NCBI RefSeq assembly: GCF_902859825.1
Contig: NZ_CADIKB010000024.1
Span: 1-64,000, forward strand
Reading direction: 5' to 3'
DNA length: 64,000 bases
Source: Paraburkholderia phenoliruptrix
GTDB taxonomy: Bacteria > Pseudomonadota > Gammaproteobacteria > Burkholderiales > Burkholderiaceae
Below, in pieces: positions 38,470 through 46,180 of the stretch; positions within the stretch are counted from its first letter, which is position 1; every line of letters starts with the position of its first letter. Both the position numbers and the translations under genes were made by a program. The notes below the pieces were generated by a model. It did no database searches. It saw only the letters and a program-made list of their open reading frames with translations, and was not told the origin of the DNA.

Positions 38470-39963
38470 CTAGAAGCGCGGCAGATCCGGATGCGGCAGC
38501 AGACCGCCGCGCACGTGCATCTTGCCGTATTCGGCGCAGCGCGCGCGGGTGGGGATGCCCTTGTCCGGGTTCAGCAGGCCGGGCGGATCGAAGGCGCGTT
38601 TGACGGCGTGGAAGGTATCGCGCTCCTCGGGTGAGAACTGCACGCACATCGAATTGATCTTCTCGATGCCGACGCCGTGTTCGCCCGTGACCGTGCCGCC
38701 CAGTTCCACACAGGTTTCGAGGATGTCGGAGCCGAACGCCTCCGCGCGGTGCCATTCGTCCTGGTCGTTGCCGTTAAAGAGAATGAGCGGATGCATGTTG
38801 CCGTCGCCCGCATGAAACACGTTGATGCAGCGCAGGCCGTACTTCTTCTCCATCTCCTCGATGCGCGAGAGCAGCGGCCCGATACTGCGGCGCGGCACGG
38901 TGCCGTCCATGCAGTAGTAGTCCGGTGAGATGCGGCCGGCGGCCGGAAACGCGTTCTTGCGGCCGGACCAGAAGCGCAGCCGCTCGCTTTCGGTGCGCGA
39001 AATCTGGATCCGCGTCGCGCCGTGCTCGCGCAGCACCGCGGTCATGCGCACGATTTCGTCGGCGACTTCTTCCGGCGTGCCGTCGGATTCGCACAGCAGG
39101 ATTGCCGCCGCGTCGAGGTCGTAGCCGGCATGCACGAATTCTTCGACGGCGCGGGTGGCGGGCTTGTCCATCATCTCTAGGCCGGCCGGAATAATGCCGG
39201 CCGCGATGATGCCGGCGACCGCGTCGCCGCCTTTCACGACGTCGTCGAAACTGGCCATGATGACCTGCGCCGTTTGCGGTTTGGGGATCAGCTTGACGGT
39301 GACTTCGGTGACGATGGCGAACATGCCCTCGCTGCCGATCAGCACGGCGAGCAGATCGAGGCCGGGCGCGTCGGGCGCGAGCGAGCCGAATTCGACGATC
39401 TCGCCTTCCATGGTCACCGCGCGCACGCGCAGCACGTTGTGCACGGTGAGGCCGTACTTGAGGCAGTGCACGCCGCCTGAATTTTCCGACACATTGCCGC
39501 CGATCGTGCAGGCAATCTGCGACGACGGATCCGGCGCGTAGTACAGCCCATAAGGCGCGGCGGCTTCCGAAATCGACAGATTGCGCACGCCGGGCTGCAC
39601 GGTGGCGGTCCGCGCGTACGAGTCGACCTCGAGGATCTTCCTGAAGCGCGCGAGCGAGACCACCACGCCGTGGCGGATCGGCATGGCGCCGCCGGAGAGG
39701 CCGGTGCCCGCGCCGCGCGGGACGATCGGCACGCCGAGGCGGTGGCAGATCTGCACGATGCGTTGAACCTGGGATTCCGTTTCCGGCAGCGCAACTGCAA
39801 GCGGCAGCCGGCGATAGGCGGCGAGGCCGTCGCAGTCGTACGCGACGGTGTCTTCGTCACGATACAGCAGACAGTGGTTCGGCAGCACCGCCATCAGCGC
39901 CTGCACGACTTCGCGCTGGCGCTGGGCGAGAACTTCAGCCGTCAGTTCAGCGGGTGCGTTCAT
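38470..39963 (-). CDS. glcD: Glycolate oxidase subunit GlcD (FAD-linked)
   Basis: 497 residues from ATG 39963 with GAGGAG upstream. FAD-binding residues are in IVPRGAGTGLSGGAMP and CTIGGNVSENSGG; the C-terminal lobe contains INVFHAGDGNMHPLILF and GTVTGEHGVGIEK. It is the catalytic subunit oxidising glycolate or related 2-hydroxyacids. The related dld-like gene lies about 180 bases upstream on the same strand. Confidence 0.94.
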   Translation of the reverse strand: MNAPAELTAEVLAQRQREVVQALMAVLPNHCLLYRDEDTVAYDCDGLAAYRRLPLAVALPETESQVQRIVQICHRLGVPIVPRGAGTGLSGGAMPIRHGVVVSLARFRKILEVDSYARTATVQPGVRNLSISEAAAPYGLYYAPDPSSQIACTIGGNVSENSGGVHCLKYGLTVHNVLRVRAVTMEGEIVEFGSLAPDAPGLDLLAVLIGSEGMFAIVTEVTVKLIPKPQTAQVIMASFDDVVKGGDAVAGIIAAGIIPAGLEMMDKPATRAVEEFVHAGYDLDAAAILLCESDGTPEEVADEIVRMTAVLREHGATRIQISRTESERLRFWSGRKNAFPAAGRISPDYYCMDGTVPRRSIGPLLSRIEEMEKKYGLRCINVFHAGDGNMHPLILFNGNDQDEWHRAEAFGSDILETCVELGGTVTGEHGVGIEKINSMCVQFSPEERDTFHAVKRAFDPPGLLNPDKGIPTRARCAEYGKMHVRGGLLPHPDLPRF

Positions 39964-40143
39964 GTGAGTCGTCTCCTCTTGCCTGTCGCGCATCGCTCGT
40001 TGGCGCTGCTACTGTGGCGTTGGCGTTTCCATTTCCGTTGCCGCCGCTGTGGGCCGCCGTTATGCGCGGCCGCCGTGGCAGTTTTGCCGCGCTGTTGCGT
40101 CTGATCCAGCGTCGATGATGCGGGTCCCTCTATTTACGCCGCT

Positions 40144-41559
40144 TTATGCCGCCCAGCTGAAAATCTTGCCGGGGTTCATCAGATTGTGCGGATCGAGCGC
40201 GTGCTTGATCGAGCGCATTGTATCGACCGCGACGTCGCCGTGTTCTTCGAGTAGAAACGCCATCTTGTGCAGGCCGACGCCATGCTCGCCGGTACAGGTG
40301 CCGTCCATGCGCAACGCGCGCTGCACGATGCGATGGTTCAGACGTTCGGCCTCGACCAGTTCCTCCGGCTTGTTCGGATCGATCAGAATCGCGACGTGGA
40401 AATTGCCGTCGCCGACATGGCCGACGATCGGGCAGGGCAGCGGCGATGTCTTCAGATCCTGCTCCGTCTCGACCACGCATTCCGCGAGGCGCGAGATCGG
40501 CACACAGACGTCGGTGGTGACGGCGCGGCAGCCCGGCTTCAACTGGAGCATTGCAAAATAGGCGTTGTGACGCGCGTTCCACAGACGGCTGCGGTCTTCC
40601 GGCCGCGTCGCCCACTCGAACCCTTCGCCGCCATTCTGCGCGGCGAGCTCCTGCACGAGCTCGGCCTGTTCTTTCACGCCGGCTTCGGTGCCGTGGAATT
40701 CGAAGAACAGCGTGGGCGCTTCGCGCAGCGTCAGGTTCGAATGGCGGTTGATGGAGCGGATCGCGAGCGCGTCGACGAATTCCACCCGTGCAATCGGCAC
40801 GCCGATCTGGATAGTCTCGATGACGGCGCGCACCGCATCGCCCATTGACGGAAACGCGCAGACCGCGGCGGAGACGGCTTCCGGCTGGGGATAAAGACGC
40901 ACGGTGATCTCGGTGATGACGCCGAGCGTGCCCTCCGACCCGACGAAAAGCCGCGTCAGGTCATAACCCGCGGACGACTTGCGCGCCCGCGTTCCGGTCT
41001 TGATGACGCGTCCGTCCGCCAACACTACAGTCAGGCCGAGCACGTTCTCGCGCATCGTGCCGTAGCGCACCGCGTTCGTGCCGGACGCGCGCGTGGCTGA
41101 CATGCCGCCGATGCTCGCGTCCGCGCCGGGGTCGATCGGGAAAAACAGACCGGTATCGCGTAGCGCCTCGTTGAGCTGCTTGCGCGAGATGCCGGGCTCG
41201 ACGGTGACTGTCAGATCTTCGGCGTTAATTGACAGCACGCGGTTCATTTCCGACAGATCGATCGACACGCCGCCCTGCACCGCGAGCAGATGTCCTTCGA
41301 GCGACGAGCCGTTGCCGTAGGGAATGATCGGTACGTTGTATTGGCTGCAGAGCCTGACGATGGTTTGGACGTCTTCCGTGCTGCGTGCGAATACGACGGC
41401 GTCGGGCAGTTGCGGATCGAATGGCGATTCGTCGCGGCCGTGGTGTTCGCGCACGGCTTGCGCGACGGAGGCGCGTTCGCCGAAGGCATCGGTGAGCGCG
41501 TTGAGCAACGCCGGGGGGAAGGGCCGGCGCAGCGGGGCCGGCGGAACAAGCTGATTCAC
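40144..41559 (-). CDS. FAD-binding oxidase, D-lactate dehydrogenase (cytochrome) type
   Basis: 471 residues starting at GTG 41559, chosen because AAGGAG lies eight bases before it. FAD-binding IIPYGNGSSLEGH and DPGADASIGGMSATRASGTNA, then PCPIVGHVGDGNFHVAIL and GTCTGEHGVGLHKM. This is the LDHD/Dld II subfamily, oxidising D-lactate or other D-2-hydroxyacids. It is paralogous to GlcD. Its position upstream of glcDEF suggests a shared hydroxyacid role. Confidence 0.88.
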   Translation of the reverse strand: MNQLVPPAPLRRPFPPALLNALTDAFGERASVAQAVREHHGRDESPFDPQLPDAVVFARSTEDVQTIVRLCSQYNVPIIPYGNGSSLEGHLLAVQGGVSIDLSEMNRVLSINAEDLTVTVEPGISRKQLNEALRDTGLFFPIDPGADASIGGMSATRASGTNAVRYGTMRENVLGLTVVLADGRVIKTGTRARKSSAGYDLTRLFVGSEGTLGVITEITVRLYPQPEAVSAAVCAFPSMGDAVRAVIETIQIGVPIARVEFVDALAIRSINRHSNLTLREAPTLFFEFHGTEAGVKEQAELVQELAAQNGGEGFEWATRPEDRSRLWNARHNAYFAMLQLKPGCRAVTTDVCVPISRLAECVVETEQDLKTSPLPCPIVGHVGDGNFHVAILIDPNKPEELVEAERLNHRIVQRALRMDGTCTGEHGVGLHKMAFLLEEHGDVAVDTMRSIKHALDPHNLMNPGKIFSWAA

Positions 41560-41955
41560 ACGTGTCTCCTTGTTTAGCGTCAGCGTTAGCTCGGCTTCAC
41601 CTGGCGGCACGGGCTGGCGCTAGCGAGCACTGACTCGACCACATTTACCGATACGGGTACCGACTAACGTTACCGCTCAAACCACTTTGCAGCAGATGTT
41701 TCATTCTAACGCCGATTGTTCGCTGGCCGGCTTCATTCAGCCGGGCCCAGCCGCGCCGCCTCACTCCGCTCCCCACGCGCCCATCGCTCCTATAATGGCG
41801 GCGGCCACGCGACGCGTGCAATATGGTTAACGCGGTGGTGCCTGACGCGGTTCTGTGACGCGCGAGACGCATAGACCAACCGGTCCGCCGACAGATTGCC
41901 AACCGCACACTGCACAGCCGGCACCGGCACATCACCGAACGAAACGGGAGACATC
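41560..41955. other. Divergent intergenic region between the lactate-dehydrogenase-like gene and the adenosyltransferase
   Basis: 396 bases. A perfect -10 hexamer TATAAT (41791-41796, plus strand) lies 160 bases before the adenosyltransferase start, without a good -35. The leader between them has no B12-box, so no cobalamin riboswitch is evident. An imperfect inverted repeat GGTA...TACC lies near 41657-41672. No small gene was seen. Confidence 0.45.
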
Positions 41956-42510
41956 ATGGGCAACCGCCTGAGCAAGATTGCAACGCGCACCGGCGACGAC
42001 GGCACCACGGGCCTCGGCGACGGCCGGCGCGTGCGCAAGGACAGCGCGCGCATTGCAGCAATCGGCGACGTGGATGAGCTCAATTCGAACCTCGGCGTGC
42101 TCTTGTGCGAAGTCCTGCCGGAGAACGTGCGCGCGGCACTGGTGGCCATCCAGCACGACCTGTTCGACCTTGGCGGCGAGTTGTGCATTCCCGGCCACAC
42201 CATGATCACCGACCGCCATCTTGCCCAGCTCGACGGCTGGCTCGCCGACCACAACGCCGCCTTGCCGCCACTCAAGGAATTCATTTTGCCGGGCGGCTCG
42301 CGGGCCGCGTCGCTCGCGCACGTCTGCCGAACGGTGTGCCGCCGCGCCGAACGGGCGATCGTCGCGCTCGGCGAAGAGGAGACGATCAACGCGGCGCCGC
42401 GTCAGTATGTGAATCGGCTGTCAGATTTGCTCTTTGTACTTGCACGGGTGCTGAACCGCGCTGACGGTGGCACCGACGTTCTCTGGCAGCACAACCGAGG
42501 TCACGGTTAA
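41956..42510 (+). CDS. Cob(I)yrinic acid a,c-diamide adenosyltransferase, PduO type
   Basis: 184 residues from ATG 41956 with GGGAG upstream. The ATP-binding start TRTGDDGTTGLGDGRRVRKDS and the motifs DELNSNLG, LPGGSRAASLAHVCRTVCRRAER and YVNRLSDLLFVLAR are diagnostic. It converts cob(I)alamin to adenosylcobalamin. Confidence 0.94.
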   Translation: MGNRLSKIATRTGDDGTTGLGDGRRVRKDSARIAAIGDVDELNSNLGVLLCEVLPENVRAALVAIQHDLFDLGGELCIPGHTMITDRHLAQLDGWLADHNAALPPLKEFILPGGSRAASLAHVCRTVCRRAERAIVALGEEETINAAPRQYVNRLSDLLFVLARVLNRADGGTDVLWQHNRGHG

Positions 42511-42592
42511 GCAGTTGCCCCACACGGCGTAGGATCACACGACGGCAACCGAGCAGACTGCGACAATCTGTCTGAGAGAAAGAACTGCCTTA

Positions 42593-42615
42593 AACATGTA
42601 TTCTTCGTGCATCTT
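42593..42615. promoter_or_regulatory. Candidate NsrR operator upstream of hmp
   Basis: The 23-base element AACATGTATTC-T-TCGTGCATCTT is an imperfect inverted repeat. Compared with the published 11-1-11 NsrR pattern (AAGATGCATTT and its reverse), each half matches at 8 of 11 positions. It sits 16 bases before the hmp start, where NO-relieved repression would act. Confidence 0.5.
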
Positions 42616-42630
42616 TAAGGAGAAGTACAA

Positions 42631-43836
42631 ATGACCGCCCTTACCGCCGATCAGATTGCCCGCGTCAAAGCAACGGTTCCCGTTCTGGCCGAGCATGGCA
42701 CGACCATCACGAAGCACTTCTACAAGCGCATGTTCGCGCATCATCCGGAACTGAAGAATCTGTTTAACCAGACGCACCAGCAAAGCGGCAATCAACCGGA
42801 AACGCTGGCGCGCGCCGTCTATGCCTACGCGGCCAACATCGACAATCTGGGCGCGCTCGGCCCGGCGGTCTCGCGAATCGCCAACAAGCACGCGAGCCTG
42901 AACATCCGGCCGGAACACTATCCGATTGTCGGCCGCCATCTGCTGGGCGCCATCGTCGACGTGCTCGGCGACGCGGTCGATCAGCCGACGCTCGATGCGT
43001 GGGAAGTCGCCTATGGGCAACTCGCGAACATTTTTGTCGGCACCGAGGCGAAGCTTTACCAGGGCGCGGCATGGAGCGGCTTCCGCCCGTTCAAGGTGGC
43101 CCGCAAGCACGTGGAGAGCGACGAGATCACGTCGTTCTATCTGACGCCCGCCGACGGCACCGCTGCCTGTGAGTTCGAGCCGGGCCAGTATGTCAGCGTG
43201 ACGCGCTTTGTCGACAAGCTGGGCGTGGACCAGCCGCGTCAATACAGCTTGTCCGACGCGCCGCATGGCAAGTGGCTGCGCATCTCGGTGAAGCGCGAAG
43301 ACGGCCGCGAAGACGCCGCGCCGGGCCATGTGTCGAACCTGCTGCACGCAGGCGTGGAAGAGGGCACGATCGTACACGTGAGCGCGCCGATGGGCGACTT
43401 CACGCTCGACCGCAAGAAGGCGACGCCGGTTGTCTTGATGAGCGGCGGAGTGGGCGTGACGCCGATGACCTCCATGCTCTCGACCTTGCTTGCCGACGGC
43501 AGCGAGCGGAGCGTGACTTTCGTGCACGCTTGCCGTAACAGCCGCGTGCATGCATTCCGCGAGTGGCTCAACGAGACCGTTGTCTCACATCCGAACCTGA
43601 AGCGCGTGGTGTTCTACGAAGCCGTGGACGCAGGCGACCGCAAGGGCATCGACTACGACTTCGAAGGTCGTCTCGACGTGGCTCAGATCGCCGATCGGAT
43701 CATCGTGCCGGATGCCGACTACTACATCTGCGGACCGGTGCCGTTCATGCGCGCACAGCGCGACGGCCTGACGGCGCTAGGCGTGGACGCGGCGCGGATT
43801 CACACGGAAGTGTTCGGTTCAGGCGCAGTCGAGTAA
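42631..43836 (+). CDS. hmp: Flavohemoprotein, nitric oxide dioxygenase (Hmp)
   Basis: 401 residues. The globin domain (1-140) has the distal Tyr/Gln region FYKRMFAHHPELKNLFNQTHQQSG and the proximal His in IVGRHLLGAI. An FAD domain (PGQYVSVTRF, RQYSLSD) and an NAD domain (VLMSGGVGVTPMTSML, YYICGPVPFMRAQ) follow. It converts NO to nitrate. AAGGAG precedes the ATG. Confidence 0.96.
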   Translation: MTALTADQIARVKATVPVLAEHGTTITKHFYKRMFAHHPELKNLFNQTHQQSGNQPETLARAVYAYAANIDNLGALGPAVSRIANKHASLNIRPEHYPIVGRHLLGAIVDVLGDAVDQPTLDAWEVAYGQLANIFVGTEAKLYQGAAWSGFRPFKVARKHVESDEITSFYLTPADGTAACEFEPGQYVSVTRFVDKLGVDQPRQYSLSDAPHGKWLRISVKREDGREDAAPGHVSNLLHAGVEEGTIVHVSAPMGDFTLDRKKATPVVLMSGGVGVTPMTSMLSTLLADGSERSVTFVHACRNSRVHAFREWLNETVVSHPNLKRVVFYEAVDAGDRKGIDYDFEGRLDVAQIADRIIVPDADYYICGPVPFMRAQRDGLTALGVDAARIHTEVFGSGAVE

Positions 43837-43871
43837 GCCGCGGCCGGTGAGGGCAGCGCGCAGCTCGCGCG

Positions 43872-44204
43872 TTATCCCACCGCCAGCGTGACCGGCTTGC
43901 CGATCCGGCTCAACATTTCTACCAGCGTGTCGATGGTGAACTTGGTGGTCTTCTTGTTCACCACGTCCGACACCCGCGGGCGCGAGACCATGAGAATTTC
44001 GGCCGCCTCCGCCTGCTTCAGATGATGCTGCTCGATCCACGTGGAGAGTTCGGTCATGAGCTGCTCCTTGAGCAGCCTCGTGTCGTTGATCTGCTTTTGC
44101 GATGCCGCATGCAGACGCTTTGCCTCTTCGGCCGAAAAACCCAATTCGAGAAAGACGTTCGCGCCGGGCTTGGTTACGTGACGGATTGTGGTGTCGATCG
44201 TCAT
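43872..44204 (-). CDS. XRE-family antitoxin (HigA-like) of a toxin-antitoxin pair
   Basis: 110 residues. The N-terminus has FLELGFSAEEAKRL, typical of this antitoxin group, and the helix-turn-helix is at about 58-88 (LKQAEAAEILMVSRPRVSDVVN). It begins two bases after the toxin stop. It should neutralise the toxin and repress the shared promoter. Confidence 0.88.
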   Translation of the reverse strand: MTIDTTIRHVTKPGANVFLELGFSAEEAKRLHAASQKQINDTRLLKEQLMTELSTWIEQHHLKQAEAAEILMVSRPRVSDVVNKKTTKFTIDTLVEMLSRIGKPVTLAVG

Positions 44205-44206
44205 TG

Positions 44207-44545
44207 TTAAGGTTTCCTATCGTTAATGATGGCGCGGTATCGCGTTTCGGCAATCAACCTGTCGCGCGGTGCGAGCTTTTGCGTTTTCTTCTGCATGCAG
44301 TGAAGCACATAAAGTGCTTCGGCAAACTTCGTGACGTGCATCACGCGAAAGATACCGTTCTCTTCCCTGATGCGAATTTCGCGCGTTCCAGGACCGATGG
44401 TGTCGAACGGCTTCCAGTCGTCGGGGTCGAGGCCCGCCTGGATCTTGCCGAGTTGAAACCCGGCTTGCCGGCGCGGCTCTTCGGGAAAGGCGAGCAAATC
44501 GCGATAGCTGGAACCTAGCCAGCGAATTTCTTTTTCCTGCGTCAT
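44207..44545 (-). CDS. RelE/Gp49-like toxin of a toxin-antitoxin pair
   Basis: 112 residues from ATG 44545 with GGAAGGCGG upstream. IRWLGSSYRDLLAFPEEPRRQAGFQL, GTREIRIREENGIFRVMHV and LYVLHCMQKKTQKLAP are the phage-derived Gp49/HigB-like pattern. It is expected to be a ribosome-dependent mRNA interferase. Toxin-before-antitoxin order is that of higBA systems. Confidence 0.88.
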   Translation of the reverse strand: MTQEKEIRWLGSSYRDLLAFPEEPRRQAGFQLGKIQAGLDPDDWKPFDTIGPGTREIRIREENGIFRVMHVTKFAEALYVLHCMQKKTQKLAPRDRLIAETRYRAIINDRKP

Positions 44546-44567
44546 AACCGCCTTCCATGTACAAAAT

Positions 44568-44594
44568 ATTATACGCAACCTCCCGCCCGGTCAA
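44568..44594 (-). promoter_or_regulatory. sigma70-type promoter of the toxin-antitoxin operon
   Basis: On the minus strand, TTGACC (44589-44594) and a perfect TATAAT (44568-44573) are 15 bases apart. The -10 lies 23 bases before the toxin start. An AT-rich imperfect palindrome (GTATAATATTTTGTAC) covers the -10 and may be the antitoxin operator. Confidence 0.6.
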
Positions 44595-44676
44595 GTCATT
44601 CGCGACCCGGCGATGAGCTGTTACGGTACCTGGAGGGCGTCTACTGCACCATTCGTCCGTTCGGCCAATCCAATAA

Positions 44677-44705
44677 AAAAACCCGGCTCACCGAGCCGGG
44701 TTTTT
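44677..44705 (-). terminator. Intrinsic terminator after aroG
   Basis: AAAAACCCGGCTC (44677-44689) pairs with GAGCCGGGTTTTT (44693-44705) around a three-base loop, with a long U-run in the aroG direction. Confidence 0.9.
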
Positions 44706-44745
44706 GTCAAAGCAAAACGTGTCTTAGAAGCCGATAAAACGCCGA

Positions 44746-45819
44746 TCAGTTGCCGCTTCCGCGCGCCACGCGGCGCTGCTTGACCGCCTCCGCGAGACCT
44801 TCCAGGACGGCGACGCTTTCATCCCAGCCGATGCACGCGTCCGTCACGCTCTGGCCGTACGTCAGCGCGCAGCCTTCCTGCAAATCCTGGCGGCCCGCCA
44901 CGAGATGCGATTCCACCATCACGCCGACAATTCGTTCGTCACCCGAAGCAATCTGACGGCCGATATCCGCGCACACCGGAATCTGGTTCTCGTGTTTCTT
45001 CGAGCTGTTCGCGTGGCTTGCGTCGATCATCAGACGCGCGGCGAGCCCCGCCTTGCCGATGTCCGAACATGCTGCATTCACGCTGTCCGCGTCGTAGTTC
45101 GGCGTCTTGCCGCCGCGCAGGATGATGTGGCAGTCCTCATTGCCGGCCGTCGACACGATCGCCGAGTGTCCGCCCTTCGTGACCGACAGGAAATGGTGCG
45201 GCTGCGAGGCGGCCTTGATCGCGTCCACGGCAATCTTCACATTGCCGTCCGTGCCGTTCTTGAAGCCGACCGGGCACGACAGTCCCGAGGCGAGTTCGCG
45301 GTGTACTTGCGACTCCGTGGTGCGGGCGCCGATCGCGCCCCACGAGATCAGATCGGCGATGTACTGCGGGCTGATCATGTCGAGGTACTCGGTGCCGGCC
45401 GGCAGCCCCAGCTCATTGATGCGCAACAGCAGCTCGCGCGCGGTGCGCAGGCCTTCGTTGATCTTGAAGCTGTTGTCCATGTGCGGGTCGTTGATGAGCC
45501 CTTTCCAGCCCACCGTGGTGCGCGGTTTTTCGAAGTACACGCGCATCACGACTTCGAGCTCGCCGGCAAAACGCTTGCGCTGTTCGACGAGACGCCCCGC
45601 ATATTCCATCGCCGCCTTCGTGTCGTGAATCGAACAGGGCCCGATGATCACGATCAGCCGGTCGTCCATGCCGTGCAGAATGCGATGCATGGCAGTGCGC
45701 GAGCTGTAGATCAGGTCGGACACCGCTTCGTCGCACGCGAACTCGCGAATCAGGTGCGCCGGGGGCGTGAGCTCTTTCAATTCGCGAATGCGGACATCGT
45801 CGGTGTTGTGCGGGGGCAT
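44746..45819 (-). CDS. aroG: 3-deoxy-7-phosphoheptulonate (DAHP) synthase, class I
   Basis: 357 residues from ATG 45819 with AGGAGAAC upstream. The product joins phosphoenolpyruvate and erythrose 4-phosphate, the first step of aromatic amino acid synthesis. Motifs: IGPCSIHD with the metal Cys, MRVYFEKPRTTVGWKGLINDP, GARTTESQVHRE, GFKNGTDGN, ILRGGKTPNYD, MIDASHANSSKKHENQ. Which of Phe, Tyr or Trp inhibits the enzyme cannot be read safely from sequence. A complete attenuator with an aromatic-rich leader ORF lies upstream (45912-46038), so expression is probably set by charged tRNA-Phe, -Tyr and -Trp. Confidence 0.95.
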   Translation of the reverse strand: MPPHNTDDVRIRELKELTPPAHLIREFACDEAVSDLIYSSRTAMHRILHGMDDRLIVIIGPCSIHDTKAAMEYAGRLVEQRKRFAGELEVVMRVYFEKPRTTVGWKGLINDPHMDNSFKINEGLRTARELLLRINELGLPAGTEYLDMISPQYIADLISWGAIGARTTESQVHRELASGLSCPVGFKNGTDGNVKIAVDAIKAASQPHHFLSVTKGGHSAIVSTAGNEDCHIILRGGKTPNYDADSVNAACSDIGKAGLAARLMIDASHANSSKKHENQIPVCADIGRQIASGDERIVGVMVESHLVAGRQDLQEGCALTYGQSVTDACIGWDESVAVLEGLAEAVKQRRVARGSGN

Positions 45820-45911
45820 GTTGTTCTCCTGAATCGGTTCGTAGCGTGTTCGCGCGGGCGGCGCGTGCAAAACGGAATGTTCAAAGGCCGAATGGGCAAA
45901 GACCTGGGGCG

Positions 45912-45938
45912 AAAAAAAACCGCCAGACTCGCTGGCGG
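45912..45938 (-). terminator. Attenuator terminator (segments 3:4) upstream of aroG
   Basis: On the minus strand CCGCCA (45933-45938, part of segment 3) pairs with TGGCGG (45920-45925, segment 4), extended by A:T pairs on both sides, and is followed by eight T residues (45912-45919). It lies 92 bases before the aroG start, after a leader ORF. Confidence 0.88.
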
Positions 45939-46035
45939 TTTTTCGGGAATTCTCGGTGTTCTACGTGCACTAACACCCCTCTCGATCCGCCAGCGGTCTG
46001 AGATACCAAAAAAAGTAAAAGTAAAACTTGGCGGA
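45912..46035 (-). promoter_or_regulatory. Ribosome-mediated transcription attenuator of aroG (segments 1-4)
   Basis: Four complementary segments are visible on the minus strand. Segment 1, TCCGCCA (46035-46029), lies in leader codons 2-4. Segment 2, CGCTGGCGGA (45995-45986), lies in codons 15-18. Segment 3, CCGCCAGCG (45938-45930). Segment 4, TGGCGG (45925-45920), with a U-run. Segment 1 pairs with 2 over 7 bases, 2 with 3 over 9 bases, 3 with 4 over at least 6. A ribosome stalled on the aromatic codons (5-12) would cover segment 1, free segment 2 to pair with 3 and prevent the 3:4 terminator. Confidence 0.85.
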
Positions 46036-46038
46036 CAT
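45970..46038 (-). CDS. aroG leader peptide, rich in Phe/Tyr/Trp
   Basis: A 22-residue ORF: ATG at 46038, stop TAG at 45970. Codons 5-12 are TTT TAC TTT TAC TTT TTT TGG TAT, giving the run F-Y-F-Y-F-F-W-Y after MSAK; the peptide then continues LRPLADREGC. Eight consecutive aromatic codons in a short ORF between a strong promoter and an intrinsic terminator are the hallmark of an attenuator leader. No strong ribosome binding site is visible before the ATG. It is too short for ordinary gene finders. Confidence 0.85.
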   Translation of the reverse strand: MSAKFYFYFFWYLRPLADREGC

Positions 46039-46076
46039 GGCGAAATGGAGTCGCTGGTCAAAAAAGGGTGAGTGAC

Positions 46077-46105
46077 TTTATAACCCGGGTAAGCGCGCCT
46101 GACAA
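46077..46105 (-). promoter_or_regulatory. aroG: sigma70-type promoter for the aroG leader
   Basis: On the minus strand, -35 TTGTCA (46100-46105) and -10 TATAAA (46077-46082) are separated by exactly 17 bases. Transcription would start at about 46070, some 32 bases before the leader ATG. Confidence 0.75.
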
Positions 46106-46180
46106 GCCGCGCAGGCCGAAAATGCGGAAAACCCGCATACTTCGCGGGTTGCGTGCACGAAGTATGCGTTTGCTCAATTT

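Noticed and set aside
41797..41955. Long leader before the cobalamin adenosyltransferase as a possible cobalamin riboswitch
   Set aside because: No B12 box or the conserved paired core could be found; the leader is simply a 5' UTR or promoter-proximal spacer.
45912..45945. Reading the hairpin before aroG merely as the terminator of tldD
   Set aside because: A consensus promoter and an aromatic-rich leader ORF lie between tldD and the hairpin, and the hairpin shares complementary segments with the leader ORF, which a plain terminator would not need.
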